From the NCBI RefSeq assembly GCF_900112285.1, contig NZ_FOKZ01000016.1, forward strand, positions 1 to 64,000: DNA of 64,000 bases. The letters are read 5' to 3'. How positions within the stretch are numbered: position 1 is the stretch's first letter; every line of letters starts with the position of its first letter. The translations under genes and the position numbers were made by a program. The stretch is from Polaromonas sp. OV174 (lineage in GTDB: Bacteria > Pseudomonadota > Gammaproteobacteria > Burkholderiales > Burkholderiaceae_C). Shown here one piece after another: positions 42,675-52,932 of this stretch. The notes beneath the pieces were generated by a model. The model saw only the letters and a list, made by a program, of their open reading frames with translations, was not told the DNA's origin and searched no databases.

Positions 42675-44028
42675 GTCTTGCCATTTTTTCCAGCGTGACG
42701 GCAGCCAGCGGCAAGGTGATGGTCACCACCGCGCCGCCCTCCCGGCGATTGCTGGCCGTCACGCCGCCGCCCAGCGTGCGTGCCACGTTCACCACCAGAA
42801 ATAAACCCAGGCCGCCGCCGGCGCGCCCCTTGCTTGACTGGTAGGGCTTGCCCAGTTGGGCCAGCATGCGGGGTGAAAAGCCGGGGCCTGCGTCGGTCAC
42901 GGTGAGGGTCAGGGTGTGGGCGTCGCGCGTGGCCTCCAGGCTGAGGTAGTGCGGTGAGGCCTCCAGTGCGTTGTCCAGCACATTGCAGATCATTTGCTTG
43001 AGGGCGGACTCTGACACCATGGGCAGATCCTCGAGCACAGCATTTTTGTAGTCAAAGGAAATGACCGGGCGTGAGGTGCGCCACTCTTGAACCAGCTCAT
43101 CCAGAAAGGCGCAAATCGAGGTTTTCTTTGAGGACTCCCCGCGAGCCTCGCCGGCTGACAGCAAGATGCCGCTGACAATGGCCTTGCAGCGTATTAGCTG
43201 GGCCTGCATCTCGGCAATCTCCTGCTCTAGCTCTGGGTCGGAGGTGAAGGCCGGCATGTGCCGCCAGTCGCCCAAAATCACTGCCAGCGTGGACAGCGGC
43301 GTGCCCAGCTCATGCGCCGCGCCCGAAGCCAGCAGGCCCATGCGCACGATGTGCTCTTCTTCTACCGCACGCTGGCGCAGGCTGGCCAGGTGGGCATCGC
43401 GCTCACGCAGATTGCGGTTGATGCGGGCAATAAAGATCACGACCAGGCTGGCATTGAGCACAAAGCAGATCAGCAAGCCCTGAATGTGCGGACTGGCCAG
43501 ACCCAGCTCAAGGTCCAGGGGCAGGGGCAGGGGCCGACCGAACACCGCCAGCAGGGCAAAGCAGGCGGCGGTGATGCTGACCATGGCCCAGACCGACCAG
43601 GCTTGCAGCAACACCGCGCTGAGCGTGACCTGCAAGAGGAATAGAAAACTGAAGGGATTGCTGGCGCCGCCGCTGAGGTAGAGCTGCGCCGTCAGCATGG
43701 CCACGTCCACCAGCAGGGCCACGAACATTTCGCTGTTGCTGACCTTGGGCGAGCTGCGCCAGCGCAGCAGGCTGGCCACATTAAAGACGACCAGGCCAGC
43801 CAGCACGGCCAGCATGGGCTGCAGGGGAAGTTCTATGCCAAAGCCGAAGTGCACCACCACGATGGTGGCCAGCTGGCCGAACACGGCCAGCCAGCGCAAC
43901 TGCACCAGCAGCATCATGTTTTTCAGGCCGGTGGCATCGTCCAGGCGGGTCTGGCCGCTGGGTTCGGGGGCGAGGCCGGCAGGGCGGCTATCAGTCAAGA
44001 GAGGGATCTTCGGAATCGCGGGCGACAT
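42664..44028 (-). CDS. regB: redox sensor histidine kinase RegB/PrrB
   Basis: 454 residues from the ATG at 44028. Six hydrophobic segments carry the quinone-sensing motif GGASNPFSFLFLL, followed by the H-box GAAHELGTPLSTLAV and the ATP lid regions NVLDNALEASP, DAGPGF and GRAGGGLGLFLV. A cysteine in LIRCKAIVSGIL is at the place of the redox-active cysteine known in RegB. The gene overlaps the surf1 end by 38 bases. All features needed to sense the ubiquinone pool are present. Confidence 0.92.
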   Translation of the reverse strand: MSPAIPKIPLLTDSRPAGLAPEPSGQTRLDDATGLKNMMLLVQLRWLAVFGQLATIVVVHFGFGIELPLQPMLAVLAGLVVFNVASLLRWRSSPKVSNSEMFVALLVDVAMLTAQLYLSGGASNPFSFLFLLQVTLSAVLLQAWSVWAMVSITAACFALLAVFGRPLPLPLDLELGLASPHIQGLLICFVLNASLVVIFIARINRNLRERDAHLASLRQRAVEEEHIVRMGLLASGAAHELGTPLSTLAVILGDWRHMPAFTSDPELEQEIAEMQAQLIRCKAIVSGILLSAGEARGESSKKTSICAFLDELVQEWRTSRPVISFDYKNAVLEDLPMVSESALKQMICNVLDNALEASPHYLSLEATRDAHTLTLTVTDAGPGFSPRMLAQLGKPYQSSKGRAGGGLGLFLVVNVARTLGGGVTASNRREGGAVVTITLPLAAVTLEKMARHEH

Positions 44029-44812
44029 GAGGAGGATTGTCCCCCATGTGATCACGGCGACGCCGGCCTTGTTCGCGTGCCACCAGCACCGTGGCGCCCA
44101 GCACCATCAGGGCCAGGGTGTACCAGGTAATGGCATAGATCAGGTGATGGTCCTGGAACTTGATGACGGTCAGGCCGGCCAGGGGCCATGCTGGGCTGGC
44201 AAACGTGCTGTCGCCGGCAGGTGGCGCGGGCGTGGCGTTGGCGTCCAGAAAGAAGGGGGCGACCTGGGTGAGGCCTCTGGCCTGGGCAATCGCCGCGACA
44301 TCGCGGGAATACCACTTGTTGGCGGCCAGGTCGTTCCGGCGTAAAAAGCCGCCGCCGGGCTCGCTCAGGCGCAGCAAGCCGGTGACGCTGACCGGGCCTG
44401 CGCTTTCGGTGGCGGCACGCGCCTGGCGGGCGCGCGCCTCGGGCGGAATAAAGCCGCGGTTGACCAGCACGGTCTCCCCGTTTTCGGTCTGCAGTGGCGT
44501 CATGACCCAAAAGCCGCTGCCGTGGGCCGTGACGGCCTGCACCAGGGTTTCACGGTCATGCAAAAACCGGCCGCTAACCTGTAAGTGGCGATATTCATCG
44601 CCAGCCGCCGAGATTTGCGGCCACTGCGATGGCGGAGGCAGGGCCGTGGCAGGCGCATGCACCCGCTGCTCTACCCGGCTGATAAGGGCGTGTTTCCAGG
44701 CCCTGCGCTCGAGCTGCCACTGGCCCAGCGCGGCGAAGCCGGCCACCAGCAGGACGGCGATCAGGGCCAGCGCGACGCAGGCAAACGTGGAGCGCGGCGC
44801 GCGGCTGGCCAT
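43991..44812 (-). CDS. SURF1-family oxidase assembly factor
   Basis: 273 residues from the ATG at 44812. Two membrane segments, near residues 10-30 and near the C-terminus, enclose a periplasmic domain with the SURF1 motifs LGQWQLERRAWKHALI, GFWVMTPLQTENGETVLVNRGFIP and DHHLIYAITWYTLALM. SURF1 assists haem a/o insertion into subunit I. It follows cyoD by 25 bases, so here it serves a quinol oxidase. Confidence 0.9.
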   Translation of the reverse strand: MASRAPRSTFACVALALIAVLLVAGFAALGQWQLERRAWKHALISRVEQRVHAPATALPPPSQWPQISAAGDEYRHLQVSGRFLHDRETLVQAVTAHGSGFWVMTPLQTENGETVLVNRGFIPPEARARQARAATESAGPVSVTGLLRLSEPGGGFLRRNDLAANKWYSRDVAAIAQARGLTQVAPFFLDANATPAPPAGDSTFASPAWPLAGLTVIKFQDHHLIYAITWYTLALMVLGATVLVAREQGRRRRDHMGDNPPHVARDSEDPSLD

Positions 44813-44837
44813 GGGTGCAATCAAGTCTTGCGCCGGC

Positions 44838-45257
44838 TCAAGGCATGTTTTTCATGTCGTGAATCGACATCGGCATCATGTTGGCGTTCATGTGGTACAT
44901 GACCCACAGGGAACCGGCCAAGGCAATGCCGACGATCAGCAAGGTGAACATCAGGGCCATGAAGGACCAGCCGCCCTCGGAACGCGTGTTCATGTGCAGG
45001 AAGTAAATCATGTGCACGACGATTTGCACTGCAGCGAAGGCCATCAGCACCAGGGCAGTGGTGCTGTTGCTTTCGAAGACTTTGCCCATCACCAGCCAGA
45101 AGGGAACGGCGGTCAGGAACACGGCGAGGATGAAGCCCGTCACATAGCCGCTCAGGGTGCTGTGGCTGGCGCCGCTGTCATCGTGCCCGTGGTCGTCATC
45201 GTGGTGGTCGTGCGCATGCTGTGCGCTGTCATGGTCGTGGTCGGTATGCGCGCTCAT
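44838..45257 (-). CDS. cyoD: cytochrome bo3 quinol oxidase subunit IV
   Basis: 139 residues from the ATG at 45257. Three membrane segments typical of CyoD ([52 protein letters not shown]). The 30 N-terminal residues are dense in His and Asp ([14 protein letters not shown]), much longer than in E. coli CyoD and suggestive of metal binding. It overlaps cyoC by 4 bases. Confidence 0.9.
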   Translation of the reverse strand: MSAHTDHDHDSAQHAHDHHDDDHGHDDSGASHSTLSGYVTGFILAVFLTAVPFWLVMGKVFESNSTTALVLMAFAAVQIVVHMIYFLHMNTRSEGGWSFMALMFTLLIVGIALAGSLWVMYHMNANMMPMSIHDMKNMP

Positions 45258-45916
45258 GGCAGGGCTCCCATCAGATAAACAAAGGTGAAGACACCAATCC
45301 AGACCACGTCCAGAAAGTGCCAGAACATGGACAAGCACATCAGGCGTCGGCGGTTCTCGGCGCCCAGGCCGTGGCGCTTGACCTGAAACATCAGGGTGAT
45401 CAGCCAGATGATGCCGAAGAAAACGTGCAGGCCGTGGGTGCCGACCAGTGCGAAGAAGGACGACAAGAAAGCGCTGCGTTGCGGTCCCGCGCCCTCGTGG
45501 ATGAAGTGCATAAATTCATACATTTCCAGGCCCAGAAAGCCTGCGCCCAGTAGGCCGGTGATGCCCAGCCAGACGAGTACGGCATTGAGCTTTTTCTTCT
45601 GCATCTCCAACATGGCAAAACCATAGGTGATGGAGGACAGCAGCAGTAGCGAGGTGTTCAGGGCCACCAGCGGCAGATCGAACAGGTCGGCGCCCGAAGG
45701 GCCGGCCGCATAGCTTCGGCCCAGCACCGCATAGCAGGCGAACAGGCAGGCAAAGATGAGGCAGTCGCTCATCAGGTAGAGCCAGAAGCCGAGCAGGGTG
45801 CCGTTGGCCGGATGGTGCTCGCGCCGCAGGAAGAAGCGCTCGCTGAGCGCGCCTGGGCTCTGCAGCGCTGCAGCGTCGGCCGAAGGGGTGGTCAAGGGGA
45901 CGGTGGTATTAAGCAT
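45254..45916 (-). CDS. cyoC: cytochrome bo3 quinol oxidase subunit III
   Basis: 220 residues, five membrane segments. [53 protein letters not shown] and the C-terminal [19 protein letters not shown] are the expected oxidase subunit III motifs. Overlaps cyoB by 8 bases and cyoD by 4. Confidence 0.93.
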   Translation of the reverse strand: MLNTTVPLTTPSADAAALQSPGALSERFFLRREHHPANGTLLGFWLYLMSDCLIFACLFACYAVLGRSYAAGPSGADLFDLPLVALNTSLLLLSSITYGFAMLEMQKKKLNAVLVWLGITGLLGAGFLGLEMYEFMHFIHEGAGPQRSAFLSSFFALVGTHGLHVFFGIIWLITLMFQVKRHGLGAENRRRLMCLSMFWHFLDVVWIGVFTFVYLMGALP

Positions 45917-47912
45917 GGCTGGCCAGCAAACGTGTGCGTTCGTTTTCGGTATGGATGATTTCTTCCGCAGGGATGTAGTAATCGCGCTTGTAGTTGAACG
46001 AGTGGTAGATGGCGGCGCCCACGATGGCGACGAAAGACAGCACGGCCAGCAACCACATCTGCCAGATCAGGGCAAAGCCGCAGACCGTGCAGATGGCGGC
46101 AATGATGACGCCGGCAGCGGTGTTCTTGGGCATGTGCACGGGGATGAAACCATCCACCGGGCGCACATAGCCGTGTTTCTTCATGTCCCACCAGGCATCG
46201 ATCTCGTGCACAACGGGGGTGAAGGCGAAGTTGTAGGCCGGCGGCGGCGACGAGGTCGACCACTCCAGCGTGCGACCATCCCAGGGGTCGCCGGTGTTGT
46301 CGCGCAGCGAGTCACGGCGGAGGTAGCTGACGATGAACTGGATGATCATGGAGGCAATGCCCAGCGCGATCAGCACGGCGCCAAAGGCCGCGATCTGGAA
46401 CCAGATTTGCAGGGATGGGTCTTCAAAGTGGCTCATGCGGCGCGTCACGCCCATGAAACCCAGTACGTAGAGCGGCATGAAGGCCAGGTAGAAGCCGACC
46501 AGCCAGAACCAGAACGAGCACTTGCCCCAGAACGGATCGAGCTTGTAGCCAAAGGCTTTGGGGAACCAGTAGGTGATGCCGGCGAACAGGCCAAACAGCA
46601 CGCCGCCGATGATCACGTTGTGGAAGTGGGCAATCAGGAACAGGCTGTTGTGCAGCACGAAGTCTGCCGGTGGCACGGCCAGCAGCACGCCGGTCATGCC
46701 GCCTATGGCGAAGGTCACCATGAAGCCAATCGTCCACATCATGGGCACCTCAAAGGTGATGCGGCCGCGGTACATGGTGAACAACCAATTGAAGATCTTC
46801 GCCCCGGTCGGGATGGAGATGATCATGGTCGTGATGCCGAAGAAGGAGTTGACGCTGGCGCCCGAACCCATGGTGAAGAAGTGGTGCAGCCACACCAGGT
46901 AGGACAAGATGGTGATGGCGAAGGTGGCGTACACCATAGACGAGTAACCGAACAGGCGCTTGCGGCTGTAGGTGGCGACGACTTCAGAGAAGACACCGAA
47001 CAGCGGCAGGATCAGGATGTAGACCTCGGGGTGGCCCCAGATCCAGATCAGGTTCACGTACATCATGGCGTTGCCGCCGAATTCGGTCGTGAAGAAGTTG
47101 GTGCCGGCGTAGCGGTCCAGGCCCAGCAGGCCCAGCACGGCGGTCAGCACCGGGAAGGCGGCGACGATCAGGATGTTGGTGCACAGGGCGGTCCAGGTGA
47201 ACACCGGCATCTTCATCAGGGTCATGCCGGGTGCGCGCATCTTGATGATGGTGGCCAGCAGGTTGATGCCTGATAAAAGCGTTCCGACCCCCGCCAGCTG
47301 TAGTGACCAGATGTAGTAGTCCACCCCCACGTCCGGACTGTTGATGATGCCCGACAGCGGCGGGTAGGCCAGCCAGCCGGTCTTGGCAAACTCGCCCACG
47401 AACAGTGAAGCCATCACCAGGATGGCGCCGCTGGCGGTCATCCAGAAGCTGAAGTTGTTAAGAAAGGGGAAGGCCACGTCGCGCGCGCCGATTTGCAGCG
47501 GCACCACGTAGTTCATCAGGCCAGTGACCAGCGGCATCGCCACGAAGAAGATCATGATCACGCCGTGCGCGGTAAAGATCTGGTCGTAGTGGTGCGGCGG
47601 CAAAACGCCCAGGTTGTCGCCGAAGGCAATCGCCTGCTGCAGCCGCATCATCAGCGCATCAGAGAAGCCGCGCAGCAGCATCACCAGGCCCAGTATCACG
47701 TACATGATGCCGATCTTCTTATGGTCGATGCTGGTCAGCCAGTCACGCCACAAGGGCCCCCACAGGCGGAATTTGGTCAGGGCCGCCAGGATGGCCAGCC
47801 CGCCCAGCATGACGGCAGCAAAGGTCACCAGCAAAATGGGTTCATGGAGCGGAATCGCTTCCCAGGAGAGGCGGCCGAAGATGAGCTTCGTTAAATCAAG
47901 TTGGTCGAACAT
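45909..47912 (-). CDS. cyoB: cytochrome bo3 quinol oxidase subunit I
   Basis: 667 residues, close to E. coli CyoB. CuB and haem ligands are visible in the [12 protein letters not shown] histidine-tyrosine pair, [10 protein letters not shown] and [12 protein letters not shown]. The residues for ubiquinol at the high-affinity site are kept: RGFSDA (Arg, Asp) and [11 protein letters not shown] (His, Gln). It reduces oxygen to water and pumps protons. First membrane catalytic gene after cyoA, 75 bases downstream. Confidence 0.95.
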   Translation of the reverse strand: MFDQLDLTKLIFGRLSWEAIPLHEPILLVTFAAVMLGGLAILAALTKFRLWGPLWRDWLTSIDHKKIGIMYVILGLVMLLRGFSDALMMRLQQAIAFGDNLGVLPPHHYDQIFTAHGVIMIFFVAMPLVTGLMNYVVPLQIGARDVAFPFLNNFSFWMTASGAILVMASLFVGEFAKTGWLAYPPLSGIINSPDVGVDYYIWSLQLAGVGTLLSGINLLATIIKMRAPGMTLMKMPVFTWTALCTNILIVAAFPVLTAVLGLLGLDRYAGTNFFTTEFGGNAMMYVNLIWIWGHPEVYILILPLFGVFSEVVATYSRKRLFGYSSMVYATFAITILSYLVWLHHFFTMGSGASVNSFFGITTMIISIPTGAKIFNWLFTMYRGRITFEVPMMWTIGFMVTFAIGGMTGVLLAVPPADFVLHNSLFLIAHFHNVIIGGVLFGLFAGITYWFPKAFGYKLDPFWGKCSFWFWLVGFYLAFMPLYVLGFMGVTRRMSHFEDPSLQIWFQIAAFGAVLIALGIASMIIQFIVSYLRRDSLRDNTGDPWDGRTLEWSTSSPPPAYNFAFTPVVHEIDAWWDMKKHGYVRPVDGFIPVHMPKNTAAGVIIAAICTVCGFALIWQMWLLAVLSFVAIVGAAIYHSFNYKRDYYIPAEEIIHTENERTRLLASHA

Positions 47913-47987
47913 CGTGGGTCCGTAAGGAGGAGGTGAGTGGCATGGGAGGTAAGGCCCGGCAAAGGGGGGGCTGGGTGAGCTGGCCTG

Positions 47988-49067
47988 TTAGATGGGACTG
48001 GTGGCGGGTTCGGTGACGGGTAGCTGCAATCCCAGCGGGTTGCCGGGGCTGCACATCGCGCCCACGTAGTTGCGCGTGGGCTGGTCGTTCAGTCCCAGGC
48101 GAGCGCGGGTGGCTTCGTCCAGGGAGGCGATGTTGATGGTGCCCGGCTTGCCCAGGCCGCCGCTGGCGTCAATCGCCATCATGTCGTGCATGCACATCTT
48201 GTTGTTTTCGACGCAGCGGTTCAGGATGGCCTCGTAGAGGTCGGGCGCCACCTTGGCGTAGTGCTGAACCGGGTTGCGCTCGCTGGGTTTTTCGAGCTGC
48301 AAATAGGTGTCGCGGCTCAGCGATCGGCTGCTGGACTTGACCTTTTTGACCCATTGCTCAAAGTCGCCATCGTTCAGGCCATGGAACTTGAAGCGCATGC
48401 CGGAAAAGCCCGCGCCGCTGTAGTTGGCCGACAGACCTTCAAATTCGCCGGGCTTGTTGATGATGGCGTGCAGCTGGGTTTGCATGCCGGGCATGGCATA
48501 AATTTGACCTGCCATGGCCGGAATGAAGAAGGAGTTCATGACCGAGGAGGCGGTGATCTTGAACTGGATAGGACGATCGACTGGTGCCGCCATCTCATTG
48601 ACCATCGCAATGCCTTGCTCGGGGTAGATGAAGAGCCATTTCCAGTCCAGCGCAACCACTTCCACGACCAGGGGCTTGGTGCCCGCGGGCATGGTGCGTT
48701 GTGCGTCAATGCGTTCCAGCGGCCGGTAAGGGTCCAGCTTGTGGGTGCTGATCCAGGTGATCGCGCCCAAAATGATGATGATCACCAGGGGCACCGCCCA
48801 GATCACCAGCTCAAGCTGCGTGGAGTGGTGCCACTCGGGGTCGTAGTCGCTGCGGTTATTGGATTTGCGATAACGCCAGGCAAACACAAAGGTCAGCACA
48901 ATGACGGGAACAATGACCAGCAGCATCAGCACCGTGGAGGTGAGGATGAGGTCACGTTGCTGCATGGCGATGTCGCCGGAGGGGCGCATCAACACCCAGT
49001 CGCAACCGCCCAACATGGCAAGGACAGGGAAGAAAAGCAGGCCGAGAAGTTTTTTTAGATAGGGCAT
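47988..49067 (-). CDS. cyoA: cytochrome bo3 quinol oxidase subunit II
   Basis: 359 residues from the ATG at 49067. A lipobox LGGC at about residue 21 predicts a lipid-anchored N-terminus, two membrane segments follow, then the cupredoxin domain (WLFIYPEQGIAMVNEMAAP, SVMNSFFIPAMAGQIYAMPGM). The CuA cysteines of cytochrome c oxidases are absent, as expected for a quinol oxidase. First gene of the operon, with an FNR-like box 49 bases upstream. Confidence 0.93.
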   Translation of the reverse strand: MPYLKKLLGLLFFPVLAMLGGCDWVLMRPSGDIAMQQRDLILTSTVLMLLVIVPVIVLTFVFAWRYRKSNNRSDYDPEWHHSTQLELVIWAVPLVIIIILGAITWISTHKLDPYRPLERIDAQRTMPAGTKPLVVEVVALDWKWLFIYPEQGIAMVNEMAAPVDRPIQFKITASSVMNSFFIPAMAGQIYAMPGMQTQLHAIINKPGEFEGLSANYSGAGFSGMRFKFHGLNDGDFEQWVKKVKSSSRSLSRDTYLQLEKPSERNPVQHYAKVAPDLYEAILNRCVENNKMCMHDMMAIDASGGLGKPGTINIASLDEATRARLGLNDQPTRNYVGAMCSPGNPLGLQLPVTEPATSPI

Positions 49068-49115
49068 GACGAAAGCTCGAACCGTTGTCAATAAGGTAAA
49101 GCGTGAATCTACCCT

Positions 49116-49129
49116 TTGAGCCACATCAA
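49116..49129. promoter_or_regulatory. FNR/ANR-like box upstream of cyoA
   Basis: TTGAG-CCAC-ATCAA, matching the FNR consensus TTGAT-N4-ATCAA at nine of ten fixed bases. It lies 49-62 bases before cyoA and would suit repression of the aerobic oxidase under low oxygen. A perfect hairpin GGACA-TTT-TGTCC at 49138-49150 is next to it. Confidence 0.6.
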
Positions 49130-49217
49130 TGCAATTGGACATTTTGTCCTATGGCATGATGTTTCTTATGGGGCTAATTAGTCTGTTCCCATGTTGTCAA
49201 CTTGTGTAGGGGGTCAC

Positions 49218-50549
49218 ATGTCAAGCCTTGGTTCGAGCCATCCAGATACTTTCATGCAAGACGAGCCGGCGCATCGACATGCCGATGATTCGGCCGGGGT
49301 TGCCCCGAGCGAGATCGCCGTCGGTGTGATCATTGGCCGGGCGTCCGAGTATTTCGACTTTTTTGTCTACGGCATCGCCTCGGCGCTGGTGTTCCCTTCC
49401 GTGTTCTTTCCCTTTGCCGACCGGCTTGAGGGTTTGCTGTATTCGTTTGTCATTTTTTCCTTTGCCTTCATCGCCCGGCCACTGGGCACGGCGCTGTTCA
49501 TGAGCGTGCAGCAGCGCTGGGGGCGGGGCGTCAAACTCACGGCTTCGCTGTTTCTGCTCGGCACCGCCACCGCAGGCATGGCCTTTTTGCCGGGTTATGC
49601 CACCTTGGGTGTGGCTTCCATCGTGCTGCTGTCACTGTTTCGTTTCTGCCAGGGCATCGCCTTGGGCGGCGCCTGGGACGGCTTGCCGTCACTGCTGGCG
49701 CTGAGCGCGCCGGCCGGGCGCCGTGGCTGGTATGCCATGATTCCGCAGCTGGGCGCACCCATAGGCTTTATTGTGGCCAGCGGCTTGTTTTTGTACCTGC
49801 ATTCCGAGCTGTCCAGCGCCGATTTCCTGGATTGGGGCTGGCGTTATCCGTTTTATGTGGCCTTTGCGATCAATGTCGTGGCCCTGTTCGCGCGTCTGCG
49901 CATCGTGGTGACGGACGAGTATGAGCATCTGCTGCAAAAGCATGAACTCGAACCGAGCTCGTTCAGGGAAATGTTCCGGGCCCGCGGCAGCAACCTCTTT
50001 ATTGGCGCCTTTGCCGCCTTGGCCAGCTATGCGCTATTTCACTTGGTGACGGTGTTTCCGCTGTCCTGGATCTCTTTGCATGCCAGCCAGCCGGTCAACG
50101 ACGTGCTGTCGGTGCAGATCGTCGGCGCCGGCATCGCCATCCTGGGCATCATCGCTTCGGGTTTGATTGCCGACCGCATAGGTCGCCGCAATACCTTGGG
50201 CATTCTGGCTGGCCTGATCGCCATCTTCAGCGTGTTTTCACCGATGCTCATAGATGGCGGTCCGATTGGACAGGATGTCTTCATCCTGCTTGGCTTTGCC
50301 TTGCTGGGTCTGTCATATGGCCAGGCCGCAGGTGCGGTGACCTCCAATTTCTCGGCCCGCCACCGCTACACCGGCGCAGCCTTCACGTCAGACCTGGCCT
50401 GGCTGATTGGTGCGGCCTTTGCGCCGCTGGTGGCGCTGGGTCTGTCGGTGCATTTCGGGCTCGCCGCCGTCAGCGTGTATTTGCTTTCCGGGGCCCTTTG
50501 CACGCTGGTCGCGCTGCGCATCAATCGGGTTCTGGAAAGCCGTGGTTGA
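49218..50549 (+). CDS. MFS transporter of the metabolite:H+ symporter (MHS) type
   Basis: 443 residues from ATG 49218, twelve hydrophobic segments. GVIIGRASEYFDFFVYGIASALVFPSVFFP matches the MHS start (normally GtxvEwyDFfiYG) and PLGTALF, GAWDGLPSLLALSAP and LIADRIGRRNTLGI are the MFS loop motifs. MHS proteins take up carboxylates such as alpha-ketoglutarate, proline-betaine or shikimate. The second MHS motif Glu/Trp positions are altered (RASEYFD), so the substrate is open. Divergent from cyoA. Confidence 0.88.
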   Translation: MSSLGSSHPDTFMQDEPAHRHADDSAGVAPSEIAVGVIIGRASEYFDFFVYGIASALVFPSVFFPFADRLEGLLYSFVIFSFAFIARPLGTALFMSVQQRWGRGVKLTASLFLLGTATAGMAFLPGYATLGVASIVLLSLFRFCQGIALGGAWDGLPSLLALSAPAGRRGWYAMIPQLGAPIGFIVASGLFLYLHSELSSADFLDWGWRYPFYVAFAINVVALFARLRIVVTDEYEHLLQKHELEPSSFREMFRARGSNLFIGAFAALASYALFHLVTVFPLSWISLHASQPVNDVLSVQIVGAGIAILGIIASGLIADRIGRRNTLGILAGLIAIFSVFSPMLIDGGPIGQDVFILLGFALLGLSYGQAAGAVTSNFSARHRYTGAAFTSDLAWLIGAAFAPLVALGLSVHFGLAAVSVYLLSGALCTLVALRINRVLESRG

Positions 50550-50663
50550 CGTGCCGGCTTGGCTGAGGCTGGCAAACGCTTGAGTCTATCCCGGGGCAGG
50601 GGTGCATAGTCTGGTCGCCCGCCAGACAGGGCGTTGCGCCTTGTCTGGTGTCAAAAATGCCTT

Positions 50664-50706
50664 CAGCCCAATAACGATAGCCAATGATTGCTATTGATAC
50701 GATAGC
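50664..50706 (+). repeat. dispersed 43-base element
   Basis: CAGCCCA-N10-CCAAT-N4-GCTAT-N7-ATAGC; the second box is changed but the geometry is preserved. Hairpin 50690-50706, between the transporter and prpE. Confidence 0.75.
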
Positions 50707-50825
50707 AATTCAATGCTCACGGTTCCGCGTCAGCGTCACGCAAGCCTGTTATCAATAATTATAAATTCAGTTTCATGCTTGCCCCACCTGTGCAAGCACC
50801 GTCCATACAAAGCCGGAGACATCCA

Positions 50826-52742
50826 ATGCAGAACACGCTCACAAATTATTCAGATTTTTACCGTCAATCCGTAGAGCAACCCGATGCCTTCTGGGCCGAA
50901 CAGGCCCAGTTGATTGACTGGCACCAGCCCTTTAGTCGTGTTTGCAACGACGACAATCCGCCCTTTGTGCGATGGTTTGAAGGCGGGAAAACCAATTTGT
51001 GCCACAACGCGGTGGACCGGCATCTGGCGGCGCGGGCCGAGCAGGCCGCGCTGATCTGCGTGTCCAGCGAAACTGGCCAGGAAAAAATCTATAGCTTCAA
51101 GGCCTTGCACCAGGAGGTGCAGCGCATGGCGGCCAGTCTGCAGGCGCTGGGTGTGCAGCAGGGCGATCGCGTGCTGATTTACATGCCCATGATGGCCGAG
51201 GCCGCTTTCGCCATGCTGGCCTGCGCCCGCCTGGGCGCGATTCACTGCGTGGTGTTTGGTGGTTTCGCCAGCGGCTCGCTGGCATCGCGCATTGAAGACG
51301 CCACGCCCAAGGTCATTGTCAGCGCCGATGGCGGTTCGCGCGGCGGCAAGGCGCTGGCCTACAAGCCGCTGCTGGACGAGGCGATCCGTTTGTCCAGCCA
51401 CAAGCCCCAGGCCTTGCTGCTGGCCGATCGCGGGTTGGCCCCCATGGCGCTGGTGGCCGGGCGCGACCATCTCTGGAGCGACTTGCGCGAGCAGCATCTT
51501 GACGCCCAGGTGGCCTGCGCATGGCTGGACGCCGCCGCCGTGAGCTACACCATTTACACCAGCGGCACCACCGGCAAGCCCAAGGGCGTGCAACGCGATA
51601 CCGGCGGCTACGCCGTCGCACTGGCGGCCAGCCTGAAACATATCTTCGACGGCCGCGCCGGCGAAACCTTCTTTTCAACCAGCGACATCGGCTGGGTGGT
51701 AGGCCACAGCTATATCGTCTATGGCCCGCTGATTGCCGGCATGTCCAGCATCATGTACGAAGGCTTGCCGACGCAAGGTATGGACGGTAAGCCCAACGGC
51801 GGCATCTGGTGGCAACTGGTGGAGAAGTACCGGGTGACGGTGATGTTCAGCGCCCCGACGGCGGTACGGGTGTTGAAAAAGCAGGATCCGGCGCTGCTGA
51901 CGAAATACGATCTGTCCAGCTTGCGTGCGCTGTTTCTGGCGGGCGAGCCGTTGGATGAGCCGACGGCACGCTGGATCAGTGAGGGCCTGAAGGTGCCCAT
52001 CATCGACAACTACTGGCAAACCGAAAGCGGCTGGCCGATTTTGACCATCGCCAACGGCGTGGAGAAAAAGCCCAGCAAATTCGGCAGCCCGGGCGTTCCC
52101 ATGTATGGCTACAAGGTCAAGCTGATGCATGAAACCAGCGGCGAAGAGCTGACCCAGCCCGGTGAAAAAGGCGTGCTGGTGATCGAGAGCCCGACGCCGC
52201 CCGGCTTTATGCAGACCGTCTGGCAGGATGATGCGCGCTTCATCAACACCTATTGGAAGAGTATTGCGGGCAAGACGGTTTACAACACCTTCGACTGGGG
52301 CATACGCGATGCGGATGGCTATTACTTCATCCTGGGGCGCACCGATGACGTGATCAATGTGGCCGGCCACCGCCTCGGCACACGCGAGATCGAGGAAAGC
52401 ATTTCAGGCCACGCCCAAGTCGCCGAGGTGGCCGTGGTCGGTGTGGCCGACGCGCTGAAAGGCCAGGTTGCCATGGCCTTTGTCGTGCTCAAGGATGCGA
52501 GCCTGATGGCGGACGAGGCTGCATCGCTCAAGCTGGAAGGCGAAATCATGAAGCGCGTGGACGGCGACTTGGGTGCCTTGGCGCGGCCGGCCCGCGTGCG
52601 CTTTGTCAGCGCCTTGCCCAAGACGCGCAGCGGCAAGCTGCTGCGCCGCGCGATTCAGGCGGTGTGTGAAGATCGCGATACGGGCGACCTGACGAGCATG
52701 GAGGATCCGGCCGTGCTGCAGCAAATCCGGGAGCGGATGTAG
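50826..52742 (+). CDS. prpE: propionyl-CoA synthetase (AMP-forming)
   Basis: 638 residues from ATG 50826. Acetyl-CoA synthetase family: P-loop YTIYTSGTTGKPKGVQRDTGG, LFLAGEPLDEPTARWI, NYWQTESGWPI, GRTDDVINVAGHRLGTREIEE and the acetylatable lysine motif KTRSGKLLRRAI. The VQRDTGG sequence and overall length favour PrpE over Acs. It would activate propionate (or acetate) to the CoA ester. A longer frame from 50775 uses a TTG and is less likely. Confidence 0.9.
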   Translation: MQNTLTNYSDFYRQSVEQPDAFWAEQAQLIDWHQPFSRVCNDDNPPFVRWFEGGKTNLCHNAVDRHLAARAEQAALICVSSETGQEKIYSFKALHQEVQRMAASLQALGVQQGDRVLIYMPMMAEAAFAMLACARLGAIHCVVFGGFASGSLASRIEDATPKVIVSADGGSRGGKALAYKPLLDEAIRLSSHKPQALLLADRGLAPMALVAGRDHLWSDLREQHLDAQVACAWLDAAAVSYTIYTSGTTGKPKGVQRDTGGYAVALAASLKHIFDGRAGETFFSTSDIGWVVGHSYIVYGPLIAGMSSIMYEGLPTQGMDGKPNGGIWWQLVEKYRVTVMFSAPTAVRVLKKQDPALLTKYDLSSLRALFLAGEPLDEPTARWISEGLKVPIIDNYWQTESGWPILTIANGVEKKPSKFGSPGVPMYGYKVKLMHETSGEELTQPGEKGVLVIESPTPPGFMQTVWQDDARFINTYWKSIAGKTVYNTFDWGIRDADGYYFILGRTDDVINVAGHRLGTREIEESISGHAQVAEVAVVGVADALKGQVAMAFVVLKDASLMADEAASLKLEGEIMKRVDGDLGALARPARVRFVSALPKTRSGKLLRRAIQAVCEDRDTGDLTSMEDPAVLQQIRERM

Positions 52743-52777
52743 GCCTTGATTGGCCGGCTTGGCCAGGCAGCTTGTGC

Positions 52778-52800
52778 GGCGGGGGCATCAATCCCCCGCC
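52778..52800. terminator. hairpin terminator candidate after prpE
   Basis: Perfect eight-pair stem GGCGGGGG / CCCCCGCC around the loop CATCAAT, 36 bases after the prpE stop. No T-run follows, so termination may rely on the strong GC stem alone. Confidence 0.55.
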
Positions 52801-52900
52801 AAATGATCAGCCGGCTTGGTGGTTGCCAGCGCATCGCCTTGTGCTTTTTTCCTCGCTAAAGGGTATTCACGGAGGCTAAATGACTGTTTTTTCGTTCACA

Positions 52901-52920
52901 ATATCAGTTATTGCTTATAT
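52901..52920. promoter_or_regulatory. candidate SoxR operator
   Basis: ATATCAG-TTATTG-CTTATAT, arms matching in six of seven pairs, 12 bases before the soxR start codon. Placement overlaps any likely -10 region, so binding would repress soxR and the downstream sox genes. Confidence 0.55.
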
Positions 52921-52932
52921 ACGTGAAGTCTT

